A DNA stretch of 64,000 nucleotides, from positions 806,001 to 870,000 of the forward strand of contig NZ_CP043727.1 of NCBI RefSeq assembly GCF_009831415.1. Reading direction: 5' to 3'. Positions 1 through 12,002 of the stretch are shown piece after piece (position 1 is the first letter of the stretch; every line of letters starts with the position of its first letter). Position numbers and translations under genes: made by a program. Source of the DNA: Yersinia canariae (GTDB lineage: Bacteria; Pseudomonadota; Gammaproteobacteria; Enterobacterales; Enterobacteriaceae). The notes under the pieces are model-generated. The model was not told the origin of the DNA. It ran no database searches and was given only the letters and a program-made list of their open reading frames with translations.

Positions 1-1
1 T

Positions 2-1312
2 GGGCGTCTACGTTCAACCCAGCCAAATCTCAGTGTCCGCTATCATGCTGGTATCAGTGATGATTTCCTCGATGCTTGTGTGCAAGTTATTCGCTGTGGT
101 TTTGGTATGCCCGCTTTCAATAATGATGAAATTGTTATTCCCGAATTTATCAAACTGGGTGTTGATCCACAGGATGCCTATGATTACGCAGCAATTGGAT
201 GCATTGAAACTGCGGTCGGCGGCAAGTGGGGCTATCGTTGTACTGGCATGAGTTTCATCAACTTTGCCAGAGTGATGTTGGCGGCGCTGGAGCAAGGCCG
301 CGATGCGACCTCCGGTCAGATATTCTTGCCGCAAGAGCAGGGGTTGTCGAAGGGGAACTTTGCCGATTTCGCGCAAGTTATGGCGCAATGGGATGCGCAG
401 ATTCGCTATTACACCCGCAAATCCATCGAAATAGAGTGTGTGGTGGATACGGTATTGGAAGAGAACGCCCACGATATTGTCTGTTCAGCGCTGGTAGATG
501 ATTGCATTGAGCGCGGTAAAAGTATCAAACAAGGCGGGGCGCGCTACGACTGGGTTTCTGGTTTGCAAGTCGGGATTGCCAACTTGGGGAACAGTTTGGC
601 AGCGGTAAGGAAATTAGTGTTTGAACAACAACTTATCGGCCAACAACAACTGGCTACAGCATTAGCCAATGACTTTGCCGGCTTGAATGGTGAGCAACTA
701 CGCCAGCACCTGATTAATTCAGCGCCGAAATATGGCAATGATGTTGATGATGTCGACCAACTGTTGGTGCGGGCTTATCAGACTTATATTGATGAGTTGA
801 AGCAATATCACAATACCCGTTTTGGTCGCGGCCCTATCGGTGGCACCTATTATGCTGGGACGTCATCCATTTCTGCCAACGTGCCATTTGGTGCGGCCAC
901 CCTGGCGACACCCGATGGTCGTAAAGCTCATAGCCCATTGGCGGAAGGCGCAAGCCCGGCCTCTGGTACTGACCATCTCGGGCCAACGGCGGTGTTTAAC
1001 TCGCTATCGAAATTACCGACCGCCTCGATTTTGGGGGGAGTGTTGCTCAATCAGAAATTGAATCCGTCCACGTTAGATAATCCGCGGGACCGCGAGAAGT
1101 TGATGATGATGCTGCGTACCTTCTTTGAGGAGTATCTGGGCTGGCATGTGCAATATAACATTGTGTCGCGTGAGACTTTGCTTGAGGCCAAGCAGCATCC
1201 AGATCGCTACCGTGATTTAGTGGTTCGTGTCGCGGGTTACTCGGCATTTTTCACCGCACTGTCACCGGATGCACAGGATGACATTATCGCCCGCACTGAA
1301 CATACATTGTAA
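2..1312 (+). CDS. ybiW: Glycyl radical enzyme (PflF/YbiW type), 3' part only
   Basis: The reading frame is open from the window edge, so the N-terminal half is missing; about 436 codons remain of a protein that is usually near 800 aa. Two catalytic landmarks of the pyruvate formate-lyase/glycerol dehydratase superfamily are visible: the cysteine loop AAIGCIETAVGG and the C-terminal glycyl radical loop RVAGYSAFF, which an S-adenosylmethionine activase converts to a radical. The C-terminal third matches remembered E. coli YbiW closely, more so than PflD. Substrate is unknown for this family branch; an oxygen-sensitive anaerobic C-C or C-O lyase is the family inference. The activase (YbiY type) would lie outside the window. 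The gene runs toward setA on the same strand. Confidence in family is high, in substrate nil. Confidence 0.9.
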   Translation, partial: GRLRSTQPNLSVRYHAGISDDFLDACVQVIRCGFGMPAFNNDEIVIPEFIKLGVDPQDAYDYAAIGCIETAVGGKWGYRCTGMSFINFARVMLAALEQGRDATSGQIFLPQEQGLSKGNFADFAQVMAQWDAQIRYYTRKSIEIECVVDTVLEENAHDIVCSALVDDCIERGKSIKQGGARYDWVSGLQVGIANLGNSLAAVRKLVFEQQLIGQQQLATALANDFAGLNGEQLRQHLINSAPKYGNDVDDVDQLLVRAYQTYIDELKQYHNTRFGRGPIGGTYYAGTSSISANVPFGAATLATPDGRKAHSPLAEGASPASGTDHLGPTAVFNSLSKLPTASILGGVLLNQKLNPSTLDNPRDREKLMMMLRTFFEEYLGWHVQYNIVSRETLLEAKQHPDRYRDLVVRVAGYSAFFTALSPDAQDDIIARTEHTL

Positions 1313-1360
1313 TTTATTGTTTTATATTGTTTTTATGAGTTATCTAGTCTTGCTGTAGTT

Positions 1361-1420
1361 CTGGGTTCCAAAATATTGAACTGGGTTATAAAAGAGTGAA
1401 CTGAGTTCCAAAATTTCTGA
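1361..1420. repeat. Three imperfect 20-bp tandem repeats
   Basis: Three consecutive 20-base units begin with CTGGGTT, CTGGGTT and CTGAGTT and share the pattern CTGxGTTxxAAAAxxxTGA. They start about 50 bases after the ybiW stop, and the last unit runs into the SgrS-like pairing segment. Twenty bases is about two helical turns, so they could be stacked protein sites or repeats within the RNA. Function unknown. Confidence 0.6.
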
Positions 1421-1438
1421 GTAATGGTGTACTTCACC

Positions 1439-1469
1439 AGCCAGTGGTTTATCCCACTGGCTTTTTTTA
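1439..1469 (+). terminator. Intrinsic terminator of the SgrS-like RNA
   Basis: AGCCAGTGG (1439-1447) pairs with CCACTGGCT (1454-1462) around a six-base loop and is followed by seven T. It doubles as the Hfq-binding 3' end expected of an SgrS RNA. Confidence 0.9.
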
Positions 1470-1603
1470 TCCTGTGTTCTGAACGCGATAGCATTATTAG
1501 CGGCCTCAATTATTCTGATGCAAAATTTATACTTGCCTCTGTATAAATCTACGCGCTTGTGTAGCATAGGAAGTCATAGCTGTTTCTGGCGCTGGAGCCT
1601 GGA

Positions 1604-2785
1604 ATGAAATCTGCTTTAACCTTTTCCCGTCGTATCAATCCGGTTTTTCTCGCTTTCTTTGTGGTGGCATTTCTCTCCGGTATTGCTGGTGCCTTGCAGG
1701 CCCCGACCTTAAGTCTGTTTTTGAGCACTGAAGTTAAAGTGCGGCCGCTATGGGTTGGGCTGTTTTATACCGTCAATGCCATCGCCGGGATTACCGTCAG
1801 CTTTATGCTGGCCAAGCGCTCGGATTCTCGCGGGGACCGCCGTAAACTCATTATGGTTTGCTACTTGATGGCGGTGGGGAATAGCCTGTTATTTGCTTTT
1901 AATCGTGATTATCTGACCTTGATCACGGCCGGTGTTCTGCTGGCCTCTGTGGCCAACACCGCGATGCCGCAAATTTTCGCTTTGGCGCGTGAATACGCCG
2001 ATGGTTCGGCCCGCGAAGTGGTGATGTTCAGCTCCATTATGCGTGCGCAACTCTCATTGGCTTGGGTTATCGGGCCGCCGCTGTCATTTATGTTGGCGCT
2101 GAATTATGGCTTTACCCTGATGTTTAGTATTGCCGCCGGTATCTTTGTGCTGAGCGCGCTGGTGGTGTGGTTTATTCTGCCGTCAGTGAAACGAACAGAA
2201 CCAGTGGCGGATGCGCCAATGGTGGTGCAGGGCAGCCTGTTTGCTGATAAAGATGTGCTGCTGTTGTTTATTGCGTCAATGCTGATGTGGACATGCAACA
2301 CCATGTACATCATTGATATGCCTTTATATATTACAGCAAATCTGGGGTTGCCTGAGCGGCTGGCGGGTTTATTGATGGGAACGGCTGCCGGGCTGGAAAT
2401 TCCAATTATGCTATTGGCGGGCTATTCGGTTAGGTGTTTTGGTAAGCGCAAAATTATGCTGTTCGCGGTGCTGGCTGGCGTGCTGTTTTATACCGGGCTG
2501 GTGTTATTCAAATTCAAAACGGCCCTGGTGTTATTGCAGATTTTTAATGCCATTTTCATCGGTATTGTCGCCGGGATAGGTATGCTCTATTTTCAGGATT
2601 TAATGCCGGGCAGGGCGGGTGCGGCTACTACGTTGTTTACTAACAGTATTTCAACTGGGGTAATTCTGGCCGGGGTGTTGCAAGGGGTATTAACGGAAAC
2701 TTGGGGGCATAATTCGGTGTATGTCATGGCAATGATCCTTGCCATTCTTTCACTCATCATTTGTGCGCGAGTCAGAGAAGCTTAG
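1604..2785 (+). CDS. setA: Sugar efflux transporter SetA
   Basis: A 393-aa inner membrane major facilitator protein with about 12 hydrophobic segments. Long identical stretches to E. coli SetA are visible (GALQAPTLSLFL, LFYTVNAIAGI, FALAREYADGSAREVVMFSS, YFQDLMPGRAGAATTLFTNS), and it is clearly nearer SetA than SetB. SetA exports glucosides, lactose and non-metabolisable sugar analogues and helps relieve glucose-phosphate stress; in E. coli it is linked with SgrS, which also lies directly upstream here. GGAG ends about 7 bases before the ATG. It converges on mtr with only 26 bases between the stop codons. In E. coli setA also neighbours leuD; here the tna operon lies between. Confidence 0.93.
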   Translation: MKSALTFSRRINPVFLAFFVVAFLSGIAGALQAPTLSLFLSTEVKVRPLWVGLFYTVNAIAGITVSFMLAKRSDSRGDRRKLIMVCYLMAVGNSLLFAFNRDYLTLITAGVLLASVANTAMPQIFALAREYADGSAREVVMFSSIMRAQLSLAWVIGPPLSFMLALNYGFTLMFSIAAGIFVLSALVVWFILPSVKRTEPVADAPMVVQGSLFADKDVLLLFIASMLMWTCNTMYIIDMPLYITANLGLPERLAGLLMGTAAGLEIPIMLLAGYSVRCFGKRKIMLFAVLAGVLFYTGLVLFKFKTALVLLQIFNAIFIGIVAGIGMLYFQDLMPGRAGAATTLFTNSISTGVILAGVLQGVLTETWGHNSVYVMAMILAILSLIICARVREA

Positions 2786-2801
2786 CGCCCCGCAGGGCGC
2801 T
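2784..2801. terminator. Inverted repeat between convergent setA and mtr
   Basis: AGCGCCC and GGGCGCT form a 7-bp GC-rich stem with loop CGCA, overlapping the setA stop codon. It lies between two converging genes and probably limits transcription from both sides, but there is no clear T-run on either strand, so terminator function is an inference. Confidence 0.5.
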
Positions 2802-2811
2802 GTGTGGTGCT

Positions 2812-4074
2812 TTAATAGACAGGCAGTAAATTCAGACTGGACAGGATATGGGCGACGGCATTGACTGCGCCGAACAGTAAAATCAATACAATCATGGGGG
2901 TACCGCCCCAAACCCGGTACAGCGGGCTACCAAAACGTTTGCGTGAGGCTCGGGCCAACAGCGCAGGAACAATGGCGGCCCAGACCGTGGCGGCCAGTCC
3001 TGCATAGCCAATCGCGTAAATGAAACCATCTGGATATATCAACCCACCCAATATTGGCGGCAGGAAGGTGATAGCGGCTGTTTTTGCCCGACCTAAGCGG
3101 CTGTCGTTAAATTTAAATAAATCAGCAAGATAATCGAATAAACCCAAAGTGACGCCGAGGAATGAACTGGCGACGGCGAAGTTTGAGAACACCGTCAGCA
3201 GCAGATCCATTGACGAACTTTGCAATATTCCGCCCAGCGCACTGACCAGCACATCAATATTCCCACCTTGACTGGCTATTTCACGAAATTGTGGCCGTGG
3301 GATATTCCCCATGGTGCCGACCAGCCAGATGATATACAGCGCGAGGGCTAACAGAGTACCAAACAGCAAACAGTTGCGGATACGGAGTGGGTTTTTGCCG
3401 TAATACTTCATTAAACTGGGGACGTTACCGTGGTATCCGAATGATGCAAGACAAAATGGCAGAGTCATCAACAGATAGGGCAGGTAGCTTGGGTTGGCGT
3501 CGCTCAGATTAAATAATTTTACGGGTTCGACATGGCCTAGCAACCCACCAAACGTCATAAAGAAAGTGAGTATCTTGGCACCCAGCACAATCGTCGTCAT
3601 TCGGCTTACTGCTGTCGTGCTGAGCCAAACAATAAAGGCGACGAATAAGGCGAAAAACAGACCGCCCAGCCGGGCCGAGAAATCTATCCCCATTCCGCGT
3701 AAAGTATGTTGAATAACAGAGCCGCTGGCGGAGATATAGGCGTAGGTCAGAATGTAGAGCACAAAGGCGACGGTCAGGCCGTTAATCACATTCCAGCCGT
3801 TGCCTAGTAAGTCTTTGGTGATGGTGTCAAAACTGGCACCGGTATGATAGTTGAGGTTGGCTTCAAGGATCATTAATCCTGAGTGAAGCATACAAAACCA
3901 GGTAAAAACCAGTACGGCAATTGACCAATAGAACCAGATCCCTGACATCACAACGGGTAGTGAAAACATCCCTGCGCCGACGATGGTCCCTGCAATAATC
4001 ATTGCACCGCCGAGGAGGGAAGGGGTTTTAATTTTTGCTGCTGTGACCTGATTTTCTAGTGTAGTTTGGGCCAT
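2812..4074 (-). CDS. mtr: Tryptophan permease, Mtr type, in the tna operon
   Basis: A 420-aa amino acid permease of the aromatic/hydroxy amino acid (HAAAP) family with about 11 membrane segments. Stretches such as [51 protein letters not shown] and [11 protein letters not shown] are nearly the same as E. coli Mtr, and similarity is clearly greater than to TnaB or TyrP. Mtr is a high-affinity tryptophan and indole importer. The gene lies 107 bases downstream of tnaA on the same strand, in the position TnaB takes in E. coli and Proteus, so it probably supplies tryptophan to tryptophanase. An AGGA element 9 bases before the ATG supports the start. A GC-rich hairpin lies in the gap to tnaA. Confidence 0.9.
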   Translation of the reverse strand: MAQTTLENQVTAAKIKTPSLLGGAMIIAGTIVGAGMFSLPVVMSGIWFYWSIAVLVFTWFCMLHSGLMILEANLNYHTGASFDTITKDLLGNGWNVINGLTVAFVLYILTYAYISASGSVIQHTLRGMGIDFSARLGGLFFALFVAFIVWLSTTAVSRMTTIVLGAKILTFFMTFGGLLGHVEPVKLFNLSDANPSYLPYLLMTLPFCLASFGYHGNVPSLMKYYGKNPLRIRNCLLFGTLLALALYIIWLVGTMGNIPRPQFREIASQGGNIDVLVSALGGILQSSSMDLLLTVFSNFAVASSFLGVTLGLFDYLADLFKFNDSRLGRAKTAAITFLPPILGGLIYPDGFIYAIGYAGLAATVWAAIVPALLARASRKRFGSPLYRVWGGTPMIVLILLFGAVNAVAHILSSLNLLPVY

Positions 4075-4134
4075 AGTAGGGTGTCCTCGTGTGGTTTTAC
4101 CACTTATAGAGGTAGCGATTTTGTAGCTGTATTT

Positions 4135-4155
4135 CCCCTGCCAGTGCGGCAGGGG
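4135..4155 (-). other. Hairpin in the tnaA-mtr intercistronic gap
   Basis: CCCCTGCC and GGCAGGGG form a perfect 8-bp stem with loop AGTGC. No T-run follows on the minus strand, so it is more likely an RNA-processing or stability hairpin, or a partial attenuator lowering mtr relative to tnaA, than a full terminator. Confidence 0.5.
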
Positions 4156-4181
4156 CGTGGTCTTGGCGTGACAGTTGCCGT

Positions 4182-5582
4182 TTATTCGATGGGTTTTAAT
4201 CGGGCAACAAAGTGGCGCAGAACAGGGGGTTCGTAGGTGAAGGTTAAGCCTTTAATTTCTTCAGCACGTGACTTGAGTGAAATAAGGGCATCCGCGATAT
4301 AGTCCATGTGATCATTGGTGTAAACCCGACGTGGAATGGTCAGGCGCAGCAGTTCCAATGGTGACGGTTTTTGTTTGCCCGTTTGCGGATCACGCCCTAG
4401 CAGCAGTGAGCCAATTTCCACACTGCGGATACCCGCTTCCAGATACAGGGCGTTATTCAGCGCCTGCGCGGGGAATTGCTCGGCTGGAATATGTGGTAGC
4501 AAAATTTTGGCATCAACAAACACCGCGTGACCGCCAGTCGGATATTGAATTGGAATACCGCCAGCGCGCAGGCGTTCCCCCAGATATTCCACCTGACCAA
4601 TACGGTAAGTCAGGAAGTCCTCGTTCATTCCCTCTTCCAACCCAATGGCCAGCGCTTCCATGTCGCGACCAGCCAGGCCACCGTAAGTGACAAAACCTTC
4701 CATAGGTACACAACGGATGCGAACGTCGTTGAATAAGTCCTCATCAGTGCGGAAACAGCACAAACCGCCAATGTTCACCATTGGGTCTTTTTTGGCTGAC
4801 ATGGTGAGCATATCGCCATACTGATACATTTCCAGAATGATCTCTTTGATCGACTTATCGCCATAACCTGGCTCGCGTTGCTTAATAAACCAGGCATTTT
4901 CACAGAAGCGGGCGGAGTCAATAACCACTGGAATATTATGCTGTTGAGCAATGCGATACACTTCGCGCATATTGCTCATTGAAATTGGCTGCCCGCCAGA
5001 GCTGTTACAGGTGACGGTGGTAATAATCGACACCACGTTGTCAGCACCATACTCGGCAATAGTGGCTTTCAGTTGGTCTAAATCGAAATCGCCTTTCCAG
5101 TCATAATAAGTCACGGTATCAAAGGCTTTCGGAGTGACGACGTTGATGGCTTTTGCACCATTCATTTCAACATGGGCGGCGGTGGTGTCAAAGTGGAAGT
5201 TGGAGATAAAGACCGGGTTCTTGGCTCCACCTGCTTTTTGTTTTTTCGCAATCAGACAGGGGAAGAGGATTTGTTCAGCCCCACGGCCCTGATGGGTTGG
5301 GATAGTGAATGGGTAGCCAATCAGTTTCTTAACCTGGTCGCACAAGTGGTAATAGTTTCGTGAACCGGCATAGGCTTCATCGCCCATCATTAATCCTGCC
5401 CACTGACGATCACTCATTGCCCCGGTGCCGGAGTCAGTCAGTAAATCAATATAAACATCCTCACTTGGCAGTAAGAATGGGTTATAACCCGCCTCAATCA
5501 GTGCTTTCTCGCGATCCTCCCGATTGGTCATCCGGATATTTTCTACCATTTTAATACGGAAAGGTTCTGGGATGCGTTTCAT
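4182..5582 (-). CDS. tnaA: Tryptophanase (tryptophan indole-lyase)
   Basis: A 466-aa PLP-dependent beta-eliminating lyase that splits L-tryptophan into indole, pyruvate and ammonia. The PLP-lysine motif MSAKKDP is near residue 265, and [15 protein letters not shown] and [10 protein letters not shown] are family signatures. The sister enzyme tyrosine phenol-lyase has MERG with a substrate-binding arginine near the C-terminus; here the segment reads SVEIGS, as in tryptophanases, which decides the call. Overall it resembles the Proteus tryptophanase more than E. coli TnaA. GGAG lies 9 bases before the ATG. A TnaC-type leader lies 211 bases upstream and a Trp permease downstream, so the operon is tnaC-tnaA-mtr. 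It predicts an indole-positive strain. Confidence 0.93.
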   Translation of the reverse strand: MKRIPEPFRIKMVENIRMTNREDREKALIEAGYNPFLLPSEDVYIDLLTDSGTGAMSDRQWAGLMMGDEAYAGSRNYYHLCDQVKKLIGYPFTIPTHQGRGAEQILFPCLIAKKQKAGGAKNPVFISNFHFDTTAAHVEMNGAKAINVVTPKAFDTVTYYDWKGDFDLDQLKATIAEYGADNVVSIITTVTCNSSGGQPISMSNMREVYRIAQQHNIPVVIDSARFCENAWFIKQREPGYGDKSIKEIILEMYQYGDMLTMSAKKDPMVNIGGLCCFRTDEDLFNDVRIRCVPMEGFVTYGGLAGRDMEALAIGLEEGMNEDFLTYRIGQVEYLGERLRAGGIPIQYPTGGHAVFVDAKILLPHIPAEQFPAQALNNALYLEAGIRSVEIGSLLLGRDPQTGKQKPSPLELLRLTIPRRVYTNDHMDYIADALISLKSRAEEIKGLTFTYEPPVLRHFVARLKPIE

Positions 5583-5793
5583 GATTTATTACTCCAAAAA
5601 TACACCTTTATCATTTGAGGTCACAGGAATATTCACTGCCACGCCAATGACTGGGATATATTAAATTATGGATATAGTAATATCTTTGCGCAATCAAATC
5701 GCAGCGAATAAAAATAACAATTCGCATTGCTATGATGGCAACGAAAATAAAAAAATGAATTTTTCAGCAGAAGCTGAATAAGCAATAGAGGAA

Positions 5794-5892
5794 TTAACGC
5801 GGGAAATCGTTGGCGAGGCGGTAATCTATATTAAACCAAGCTCGGCTGTCGCCGGAGATGCGTGCTTCGTAACGCAATGCAATGCGTGTCAT
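5794..5892 (-). CDS. tnaC: TnaC tryptophanase leader peptide (32 aa)
   Basis: A 32-codon frame upstream of tnaA. It contains WFNID at residues 19-23 and a proline at residue 31. In E. coli TnaC (24 aa) the same WFNID starts at Trp12 and the essential Pro24 is 12 residues later; the Trp-to-Pro distance here is also exactly 12. One arginine codon follows the proline before a TAA stop, whereas E. coli ends directly after proline with UGA. A purine-rich GAGGG element precedes the ATG. In the known mechanism free tryptophan stalls the ribosome at the end of TnaC and blocks Rho from stopping transcription before tnaA; the 211-base spacer to tnaA is close to that of E. coli. Confidence 0.9.
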   Translation of the reverse strand: MTRIALRYEARISGDSRAWFNIDYRLANDFPR

Positions 5893-5924
5893 AAGGCGCC
5901 CTCTAGGTGTGAATGGTGATAAGT

Positions 5925-5966
5925 AGCATACCGTGGTTTAAGAAATAAAAAGTGACCGTCAGCACA
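5925..5966 (-). promoter_or_regulatory. Putative CRP site and promoter of the tna operon
   Basis: On the minus strand TGTGC-N6-TCACT (5951-5966) matches 8 of 10 key bases of the CRP consensus. A -10-like TATGCT lies at 5925-5930, which would start RNA near 5918 and place the CRP centre at about -41, a class II arrangement, leaving a leader of about 25 nt before tnaC. E. coli tna is catabolite-repressed through CRP, which fits. The transcription start is inferred only. Confidence 0.55.
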
Positions 5967-6189
5967 AAATACAATCAATGTAAACTATATTAGCCACATT
6001 AATATGTATGTAATCTAATAGGTTGCAATGCTGTTATATAACAGATTGATTGTTATGAGATTTGGCCTGGAATGGAAGTAACAAATAAAGATAGCTAATT
6101 TTTTAATTAATATTTTGATAGGTTTTGAATTGTTGGGTCAGGAAGTTACCTGACACCAACAATATACTCACAAAATGAACTAAAAATAA

Positions 6190-6810
6190 TTAACGCAGAA
6201 ATTCTGGCTGTTGTTTTTCGTATGTTGAAATATTACTTTCATGCTGTAATGTCAGGCCAATACTGTCTAAACCGTTAATCATACAGTGGCGGCGGAAACT
6301 ATCGATTTCAAATGAATAACTTTTGCCACCGGCATTAAGTGTTTGATGTTCTAAATCGACAATAAACTCAATGCCTTCATTCTCTTTAACTAACTGGAAT
6401 AAAGTATCAATATCCGCTTCGCTTAATGTGACCGGCAATAACTGGTTATTAAATGAGTTACCGTAAAAAATATCAGCAAAACTTGGGGCGATAACCACTT
6501 TAAAACCAAAGTCTGTCAGTGCCCAAGGCGCATGTTCACGAGATGAACCGCAGCCGAAGTTTTCGCGCGCTAACAAAATGGTCGCGCCCTGATAGCGAGG
6601 TTGGTTCAGCACAAATTCAGGATTGGGCACTTTGCCAGCATCGTCGAGAAAGCGCCAGTCGTTAAACAAGTGCTGGCCAAAACCGGTGCGGGTGACTTTC
6701 TGCAAAAACTGTTTTGGGATAATCGCGTCAGTATCGACGTTCGCCGCATCCAATGGAGCGACCAGACCCCTATGTTGAGTAAAACCCGAGTGTTGAGTAA
6801 ATTTTGCCAT
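6190..6810 (-). CDS. leuD: 3-isopropylmalate dehydratase small subunit LeuD
   Basis: A 206-aa swivel-domain subunit that together with LeuC isomerises 2-isopropylmalate to 3-isopropylmalate in leucine synthesis. Family signatures [38 protein letters not shown] and [16 protein letters not shown] are all present. The N-terminus is odd: [12 protein letters not shown] is a tandem repeat of FTQHxG, making the protein about 5-6 residues longer than the E. coli homologue (201 aa). It is the last gene of leuABCD and starts 14 bases after leuC. I see no convincing terminator downstream, only a weak inverted repeat near 6138-6155. Confidence 0.95.
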   Translation of the reverse strand: MAKFTQHSGFTQHRGLVAPLDAANVDTDAIIPKQFLQKVTRTGFGQHLFNDWRFLDDAGKVPNPEFVLNQPRYQGATILLARENFGCGSSREHAPWALTDFGFKVVIAPSFADIFYGNSFNNQLLPVTLSEADIDTLFQLVKENEGIEFIVDLEHQTLNAGGKSYSFEIDSFRRHCMINGLDSIGLTLQHESNISTYEKQQPEFLR

Positions 6811-6824
6811 GGTGGTGTCTCCGG

Positions 6825-10895
<4,071 letters not shown>

Positions 10896-10935
10896 AAGGT
10901 TTTCCTTGTCGTGTTTACATTTGCGCTTAGCGGGT

Positions 10936-10965
10936 AAAAAAAAACCCGCGCATTTGCGCGGGTTT
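10936..10965 (-). terminator. leu operon attenuator terminator
   Basis: On the minus strand CCCGCGC (10962-10956) and GCGCGGG (10951-10945) form a 7-bp stem with a 4-base loop, followed by nine T. It lies between the LeuL stop and leuA, where the leucine attenuator is expected. Confidence 0.92.
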
Positions 10966-10984
10966 GTTAATCTTGATGACTGAA

Positions 10985-11068
10985 TCAGTTCTGATTTCCA
11001 TCCACCAACATACCGCGCAAAAGAGATGCGTTGAGTAGTAGGCCTAGTAGACGGGTGGTGTAGAACAT
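10985..11068 (-). CDS. leuL: leu operon leader peptide LeuL (27 aa)
   Basis: A 27-residue frame reading [13 protein letters not shown] then further Leu residues, ending before the attenuator. Five leucine codons come within six positions (Leu-Leu-Gly-Leu-Leu-Leu); four are the rare CTA and one is CTC. This matches the E. coli leader, which has a run of four leucine control codons using CUA. Scarce charged tRNA-Leu would stall the ribosome here and prevent the attenuator hairpin. It is too short to be called by length alone; position, codons and the downstream hairpin carry the call. Confidence 0.93.
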   Translation of the reverse strand: MFYTTRLLGLLLNASLLRGMLVDGNQN

Positions 11069-11111
11069 AATTTTTCAGTTTCTCATTAGTTAAAATATTG
11101 CGTTGCCTTAA

Positions 11112-11140
11112 TTGATACGTGAATTATATGGTTGTGTCAA
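11112..11140 (-). promoter_or_regulatory. Putative leuLABCD promoter
   Basis: On the minus strand a perfect -35 box TTGACA (11140-11135) is followed after 17 bases by TATCAA (11117-11112). RNA would start near 11105, about 37 nt before the LeuL start codon. Confidence 0.65.
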
Positions 11141-12002
11141 CTTTTGTTTAAAAAAGCGTGTTCAACTGGTTATGACAATGCTGAATTCCTTTTATCAACA
11201 TAAAAACCTTATAAATTAGAATTTAAGGTTTTTTCATCTAATCAACCAAGTCGTAGATTTTGCTTTGTTTGGCATAATGCTCAGAATGCGGGGGATTGTG
11301 CTTTTTCACAATTTTATGAGCGGGGGATCTATTGACGGGTTCTCTGAGCTTTGTTAAAACGTGTTTTTGAAGAAGTAACGAGTAGAGAATCAATAAGCGT
11401 TACAGGTTAATTATTAATCAACTCAGAGAACATTAATATTATTATTTATTTATATAGATAATAAATTAATGTGTTGATTATTTTATCCTAGCCCTTGGTT
11501 TTGTTCTTGATTTTTATATTTTATGATTAATTATATTAAATGTAATTAGGTCGAGTGAAGTATTTTACATTGTCTTTGTTTTTTTGAAAATAATTAAGGG
11601 TTAATAAGTTATAAGTGAAGAATTTATTATTCATTAATGTCATAGTTGTTAACCTTCTCTTTTTGTGATGTGATTATGTCAAGAATTCTATCATTAATTC
11701 TAATTAGGCGTTACCTTGCTATTGACAATGTAGATTAGTTTTATTCACCATGCAGAATATTTTGCATGTTCTTCTTGTTTATATGTTTATCTATGGGTAT
11801 TTACTGATCACCAAATGCATTAGATGTGATTTATACTTTTGCACCTATACAAGGATGAGACTCGATTTTACCTCGCTGAGGTATTAAAGAGAATATTGGT
11901 ATAATTAATAATAAGTGTTCAAAGATATTTTTAAACAGTGATAAATATCTATGAGGTTATTTATTAATCATGCCATCTGCATAAAGCTTAGTGGAGTTAA
12001 GC
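11141..12002. other. AT-rich regulatory spacer between leuL and leuO
   Basis: About 860 bases with no credible gene on either strand, visibly AT-rich with many A- and T-tracts and TTATTAAT-like runs. In E. coli and Salmonella the same leuABCD-leuO spacer is bound by H-NS and LeuO and silences leuO; the base composition suggests the same here. No individual site could be assigned. Confidence 0.6.

Larger units (their letters stand above)
1353..1469 (+). ncRNA. sgrS: SgrS-like small RNA (glucose-phosphate stress), no sgrT
   Basis: The segment ends with the layout of the E. coli SgrS 3' end: a pairing stretch CTGAGTAATGGTG (1417-1429; E. coli has CTGAGTATTGGTG), a small hairpin GGTG-TACTT-CACC (1426-1438), then a terminator with a 9-bp stem and a T-run. 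In E. coli this stretch base-pairs with the ptsG translation start together with Hfq. It sits just upstream of setA, as in E. coli. No SgrT-like reading frame fits before the terminator. The 5' end is inferred from a possible promoter TTGTTT (1317-1322), 17-base spacer, TTATCT (1340-1345), giving about 117 nt, shorter than the 227 nt of E. coli. No sgrR lies next to it; ybiW takes that place. Confidence 0.75.

Noticed and set aside
1421..1500. SgrT-like peptide starting at the ATG near 1424
   Set aside because: The frame runs through the terminator stem and beyond, and shows no SgrT-like sequence.
4182..5582. Tyrosine phenol-lyase with tyrosine permease
   Set aside because: The sister enzyme has an arginine in an MERG segment near the C-terminus; this protein has SVEIGS, the neighbour is Mtr-like, and a TnaC leader precedes it.
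6138..6155. Terminator after leuD
   Set aside because: TCAGG/CCTGA gives only a short stem and no T-run follows on the minus strand.
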